Source: Hyparrhenia diplandra (lineage: Eukaryota; Streptophyta; Magnoliopsida; Poales; Poaceae). From it: 64,000 nt of DNA. Shown here piece by piece: positions 60,101 to 64,000 of the stretch (the stretch's first letter is position 1; each line of letters opens with the position of its first letter). Made by a program: the position numbers and the translations under genes. Location: the NCBI GenBank assembly GCA_015847255.1, contig JADLZK010008780.1:1-64000 (forward strand), in the 5' to 3' direction. The notes under the pieces were generated by a model. It made no database searches and was not told the origin of the DNA. It saw only the letters and a list, made by a program, of their open reading frames with translations.

Positions 60101-61109
60101 TAAATTCTTCACCCTCAAAGTAAAAATTTCACACATATAGTTATATATACAAACAACTTTATTAGTGAACCATAACATGTGATATATGCTCTTATTGAAA
60201 TTTATATGTATTTTTTGTTTACACATAAATTTCATTGTATTGATTAGAGATGTAATATTAAATTTAGTTGCTATATGCAAAATGAATAACGATGTGTGTA
60301 TTGGGCAGTTTCTACTTGCAAGGATGTTGATGAATATTTAGAGAAAACCGCATTTGTAAGGGTCGTTTTAAGGTGATACACGATTATAGCAAGGTACAAT
60401 TTTATAACTTAAATATTTTATTTCTTATCATAGGTGTTGTTTTTTTATATGATATAAAAGTTATACCATGATACATTTAGTTATCAATGATTAGGACTTT
60501 AAGCTAATTAACTAGTATAGTCTTCTAAAACTTATGGTTGTATCTTCAATAAAAAAATTGAGAAGTTTATTAGCGATTACTAATCTTATATTGTAGTCTA
60601 TTAATTTAGTATTATGCAACATGTACTCACAAAGTAAAAACCTATGACTAATCTCACCATCGTATCTACCATCCTTCATACATTTGATGGTTCAACCATA
60701 CGACTTCAAGCATGGGAGCAACAAAAAGTCTAGAATTTGCAAAGCTTTTGCATGATTTCATTCATGTCTTGTTACAACTTTTGAGAAACCATTTGAGAAA
60801 ATCTTGATGTTTGTATATTAAATATGTCATTCTTGTCTCAAACTTGTATTTTACATTGAAATTTTGGTCCAAATATTTTTTGAGGCAGATTGAAGGAGCA
60901 ACGCCAAGAGAGAAGGAGTTATTAGAGCGTATAAGTAGTTTGGAGCAAATGTGAGTCTATGATTTTTCAAATGAGCTATTATTATGACTATTAAGGTATT
61001 TTATAAGAATAATCTCACTTTTTTATTTTATCATTATAGGCTTCTTGCTACCCAAGATGAAGTTGAGAAGCTTAAAGCAAAGGGTAAATATACTATAATG
61101 TTGTTATAG
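56516..61109 (+). CDS. STE20/GCK-like serine/threonine kinase with one frameshift
   Basis: Ten exons can be read: 56516-56725, 57203-57461, 57600-57727, 57831-57872, 57960-58041, 58118-58186, 58260-58430, 58507-58572, 60889-60950 and 61040-61109, with a possible TAG at 61107-61109. Motifs run in order: P-loop IGDGATAVVRRA, catalytic-lysine VAVKIM, IDHPNLL, hinge MPYMAGGS, HRDVK/AGNILLD, DFGVTA, GTPCWMAPEV, DIWSFGITALELA, and DPTKRPPAKKLLKHPFF. This is the Ste20/SPAK-like plant group (BLUS1 relatives), which signals in ion transport and stomatal responses. An extra A in the run 57409-57413 breaks exon 2 just before YLHENGHIHRDVK, so the catalytic loop is out of frame. The C-terminal tail (coiled-coil REKELLERISSLEQM) looks short at about 386 residues in all. 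A later exon may have been missed. Confidence 0.87.
56748..56842. repeat. Tandem duplication in kinase intron 1
   Basis: TTTTGTTAGTCATCATCAGT and the following TTTGATTTA are repeated in two adjacent units of about 47 bp (about 56748-56794 and 56795-56842). Confidence 0.85.
58663..59260. repeat. Dispersed direct repeat in kinase intron 8
   Basis: A 137-bp sequence at about 58663-58799 recurs at about 59119-59260. Both share GTGAAGTGGGATC, ATCTATGCATGGATGATGTG, ACAATCTTATAAGGAA and CAATTCTCACTTTGAA. The copies are about 456 bp apart and probably arose from a local duplication. Confidence 0.88.
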
Positions 61110-62181
61110 TAGCATTGTTTTAGAATTTTCATTGTCACTAATTTATTTATGTTATATTGTTTGTCGAGTCAAAAGGAGCGGAGGGATGTGCAACAACAAT
61201 AGTAGTGAAGTGAAAGTTAATTCCATTTGTTACCTAGACAATGTTTGTAATGATACAAAAACAGGTTGTAGTAATGCGTTTTTAACCATAAAAAGAGTTC
61301 ACCAAGTTGATTTTTGGTGAATTATCTCTTAGAAATCATTTGTGCATTATATATTATTTTCTTAGATATTTTCTTTCTTCTTAGATGAATTTATAAGTGG
61401 TATTTATTATATATGATGGTCAAGTGTTTTATGGCGTGTGATGGTTTTGTATTGTATAATGTGGATGGACAAATCTTGTAGCGGGATTGACCTACGATTT
61501 GGGTTATAGGATAATGTGGATGTACATATATTGAAATAGGACTGGTGTACGGTGGCAAAGGTTGTAGGTTGTTGGTCTATGTTTTTAAATTTATATACCA
61601 TTGTCATATAGTTGTGTTTGTACTCCGTTGAACTTGGATCGTTATATGTTCCTTTTATCTTTAAAATATAAATTATGTCGTATAATTATTGTTTCATAAT
61701 GTCATTTCTAAACTTCTTTTACTCTTTTGTTATTATACTAGTTTGACAAATTCTCAAATTTATCAATACAGTTTGAACACACAAAAAACTTGTGTGAATT
61801 TGTTTAAATCATGTTTGATTATATGTTTTTAAGTTATTATATTGCTTTTTTAAAGTGAATCTCCGTAGCATTATGTTTGGGGTGTATAAAAACTAGTTTT
61901 TATGCATCCTATACTAATACTACCTGTAAATAGTCTTGTTAAAGTGGAAGTTAGTTGATTACAGAGAAAACTAACAATCTCTCTATTTCGATTATAAGTT
62001 GTTCCTTCTTTTCTATATAAATAGCTTTTTTGCTCTAAATCTAGATATACTATATTAGTTTTACTATGTATATTGAAAAAAAAAAAAACCCCCAGAATAA
62101 CTCATAATTTTCCCGTATGAGAAAAGATGATTTTGCCCTAGCCGAAAGGAAAAAAAAAAAAAAGTTGAAGCAATGAGCATT

Positions 62182-62228
62182 TTAGACTGAATACTTTTTT
62201 TTTTTGACAAAAATTAGACTGAATACTT
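62182..62228 (-). mobile_element. Tail-only micro-retroposon with 15-bp duplication
   Basis: TTAGACTGAATACTT (62182-62196 and 62214-62228) flanks a T-run of 11 plus GACAAAAA. It reads as an antisense poly-A tail with about 8 bp of body. Confidence 0.65.
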
Positions 62229-62273
62229 AGAATCTAGAACCCCACATCACTGTACGTCTGTACTATCTAGATT

Positions 62274-62323
62274 CTCAAAATCTTTGATTTTTTTTTTTTT
62301 TGAGCAAGCTCAAAATCTTTGAT
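62274..62323 (-). mobile_element. Tail-only micro-retroposon with 15-bp duplication
   Basis: CTCAAAATCTTTGAT (62274-62288 and 62309-62323) flanks a T-run of 13 plus GAGCAAG. It has the same architecture as the insertion about 80 bp to its left. Confidence 0.65.
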
Positions 62324-62599
62324 GATCCAAACGGGCCCTTGATCTCTTTTTTTCCCGTATTCTCGGCGGGGTGAGACTAGGCTTAACCAAAGACGTATAA
62401 ATCTGTTTATTTTGTTTAGCAGCAGACGTATAAATTTGTTTGGCTGGCAGTGGCACTAGTAGGGAGGCCTACGGGCCGGGCCTCCGCATTCCTGGCCGAC
62501 CATGGCCTAACCATTGCACGCACGACTCTGCCGGACGGGAACGGCAGCCCAAAACGAAAGGAAACACAGCGGGCGACTGATTTCTCCTCCTTCGGTAAA

Positions 62600-63685
62600 G
62601 AAAAAAGTCTACTTTTGGTCCCTCAACTTTTGCGAAAGTCGATTTTTGTCCCTCAACTCCAAAACCGGATAAAGCGGGTCCCTCAACTTTTCAAACGTGC
62701 AGATTTCGTCCCTCGGCGGATTTGGATGGTGGTTTAGCTTCTGATAACTCCGGTTTGCTACAGTGACTTTGGTTTCATTTTTTTTCTCTTTTCTTATTTA
62801 TTTAAATTTGAATCTTTCAAAAATCATAGTAAATCACAGAAAATTCATAAAATAGAAAATCCAATTTTGTTGGACTCCACATGAGTAGAGCTACGCAATG
62901 AATATATAATATGGTATACTTTAGTACAAAGTTTTTGCTAGAAGGTTTTGCCTTTTTTCTTTTTATTTATTTCACTCAATCTTTAAAAAATCTTAGTAAA
63001 TTACAGGAAAAATTATAAAATAAAAAAATTCAATTTTGTTGGACTCCACATGAGGGCGCAATAATAACGCACGTAGTTCTTTGTGGCTCTTTAGCCGGGT
63101 TAGGTTAGCTAGGTTTCTTTGTCGCGGCCGACCGCGCACGCGTCGCATTACCGCAGCCGTGTGAACCCGATCGATGGATCCCGACCAATAAATTAAATAG
63201 AACACCTATATATCTTTATTGTGTAAATATGCTCATGTGGAGTCTAGCAAAATTGGTTTTTCAATTTTATGATTTTTTATAGTTTACTAAAATTTTTAAA
63301 GATTGAGTGAAATAAATAAAAAAAAAAAAAGGCAAAACCTTTCTAAGAAAAACTTTATACTAAAGTATATCATATTATATATTCATCATGAAGCTCTACT
63401 CATGTGGAGTCCAACAAAATTTGATTTTCTATTTTATGAATTTTCTGTGATTTACTATGATTTTTAAAAGATTCAGCCGAAATAAATAAGAAAAGAGGAA
63501 AAAACGAAACTATGGTTACTGAAGCAAAACCGGAGTTATCAGAAGCGAAACCACCGTCCCAAACCCGCCGAGGGGACTAAATCTGCACGGTTTGAAAAGT
63601 CGGAGGACCTATTTTGTCCGGTTTTGGAGTTAAGGGACCAAAATCGGACTTTCGTAAAAGTTAGGGACCGAAACTAGACTTTTTC
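62600..63685. mobile_element. Non-autonomous Mutator-like element with very long inverted repeats
   Basis: The ends begin GAAAAAAGTCTACTTTTGG and, inverted on the right, GAAAAAGTCTAGTTTCGG. The inverted arms extend about 450 bp each (62600-63052 and 63230-63685). A 10-bp duplication CTTCGGTAAA flanks the element (62590-62599 and 63686-63695), in the range for MULEs. Each arm contains two diverged tandem copies of a segment ending TTTTGTTGGACTCCACATGA. The 180-bp centre is unique and non-coding. No transposase is present, so mobility would need one in trans. Confidence 0.85.
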
Positions 63686-63907
63686 CTTCGGTAAAGGCAC
63701 GCGATCCCCGTGCTCTGGGGCCCAAGTTAGGCGAGGCAGCCCCACGTGATCCGCGCCGCGGTCCGCCCGCCGCGCAAGCTGGGCCACGGGGTTCGCGGGC
63801 GGGCACGCGCCGGTTCCGCGACCACCCGCGGCCGGCATCCGCGGAGCCTGCCCCTGCCCCTGCGCTGCCCACCGCTCCTCCGTCTGCTCCGGCCTCAGCT
63901 AATACCG

Positions 63908-64000
63908 ATGGGTGGTGGGAGCCGAGCCCTTTCCCTCTCCTCCCTCTGCGCCACCACCCTCGCCGCCGCCAAGCCCCCGCAGCACCCGTTCCCCTTCGCC
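63908..64000 (+). CDS. N-terminal fragment of a gene cut by the window edge
   Basis: From the ATG at 63908 the frame stays open to the end: MGGGSRALSLSSLCATTLAAA then KPPQHPFPFA. It is rich in Ser, Ala, Leu and Arg with no acidic residue, which suggests an organelle transit peptide. The family cannot be named from 31 residues. Confidence 0.45.
   Translation, partial: MGGGSRALSLSSLCATTLAAAKPPQHPFPFA

Larger units (their letters stand above)
61110..62589. other. 3' flank of kinase and intergenic DNA
   Basis: AT-rich. No gene is seen. Two small poly-T insertions with flanking duplications are listed separately. Confidence 0.5.

Noticed and set aside
1..64000. CRISPR arrays, operons, prophage or plasmid features
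   Set aside because: The window is plant nuclear DNA. No regularly spaced repeat-spacer array and no bacterial-type gene cluster is present.

Overview
This is a nuclear window from a grass (Poaceae), about one recognisable gene per 6 kb. The grounds are split genes with GT-AG introns, the GC-rich coding style of many cereal genes (COL, RBR, ATL and GLOSSY1-like genes) beside AT-rich intergenic DNA, grass-type relatives (PAIR3/DSY2 meiotic axis protein, maize GLOSSY1-type wax protein), and many small MITEs, a tRNA-derived SINE, LINE tails and a Copia element. The sequence alone does not fix the species.

Layout from left to right. 1-2262: no recognisable gene. 2263-7103: a complete but decayed Copia LTR retrotransposon with a perfect 5-bp target duplication. 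8239-9506: CONSTANS-like gene (two B-boxes, CCT, C-terminal VP motif) with a G-box cluster upstream. 9507-12350: MITE, antisense SINE and a plastid rpoC1-derived insertion. 13516-19075: PAIR3/ASY3 meiotic axis gene carrying an internal tandem duplication of about 1.4 kb. 21355-21944 (minus): GLUTAMINE DUMPER-type membrane protein. 22486-24110: MITE cluster. 27784-29569: ARIADNE-type RBR ubiquitin ligase. 31029-31345: SEC61 gamma. 33601-34392: short retroposon with 16-bp target duplication. 34991-35728 (minus): ATL-type RING-H2 ligase. 36170-39340: retroposon-like debris, a Stowaway MITE and tandem repeats. 42013-42531: IBH1-like atypical bHLH, followed by an antisense LINE 3' end. 48100-52363: GLOSSY1/CER3-like wax gene in 8 exons. 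53152-53224 (minus): tRNA-Glu(CTC). 56516-61109: STE20-like kinase. 62600-63685: non-autonomous Mutator-like element with very long terminal inverted repeats. 63908-64000: start of a gene cut by the window edge.

The genes are functionally independent, as expected in a plant chromosome: flowering/light signalling (COL), meiosis (PAIR3), amino-acid export (GDU), ubiquitination (RBR, ATL), ER protein translocation (SEC61 gamma), growth regulation (IBH1-like), cuticular wax (GLOSSY1-like) and kinase signalling (STE20).

No new biological system was found. The strongest oddities are: recurrent single-base frameshifts in short homopolymers in four conserved genes (five in the RBR gene alone), which look like consensus errors but could be real; the PAIR3 internal duplication with one frame-breaking copied exon; three tail-only micro-retroposons (poly-A or poly-T plus fewer than about 10 bp, flanked by 15-16 bp duplications); a GC-AG intron and a lost histidine in the GLOSSY1-like gene; and an atypical first B-box in the COL protein.
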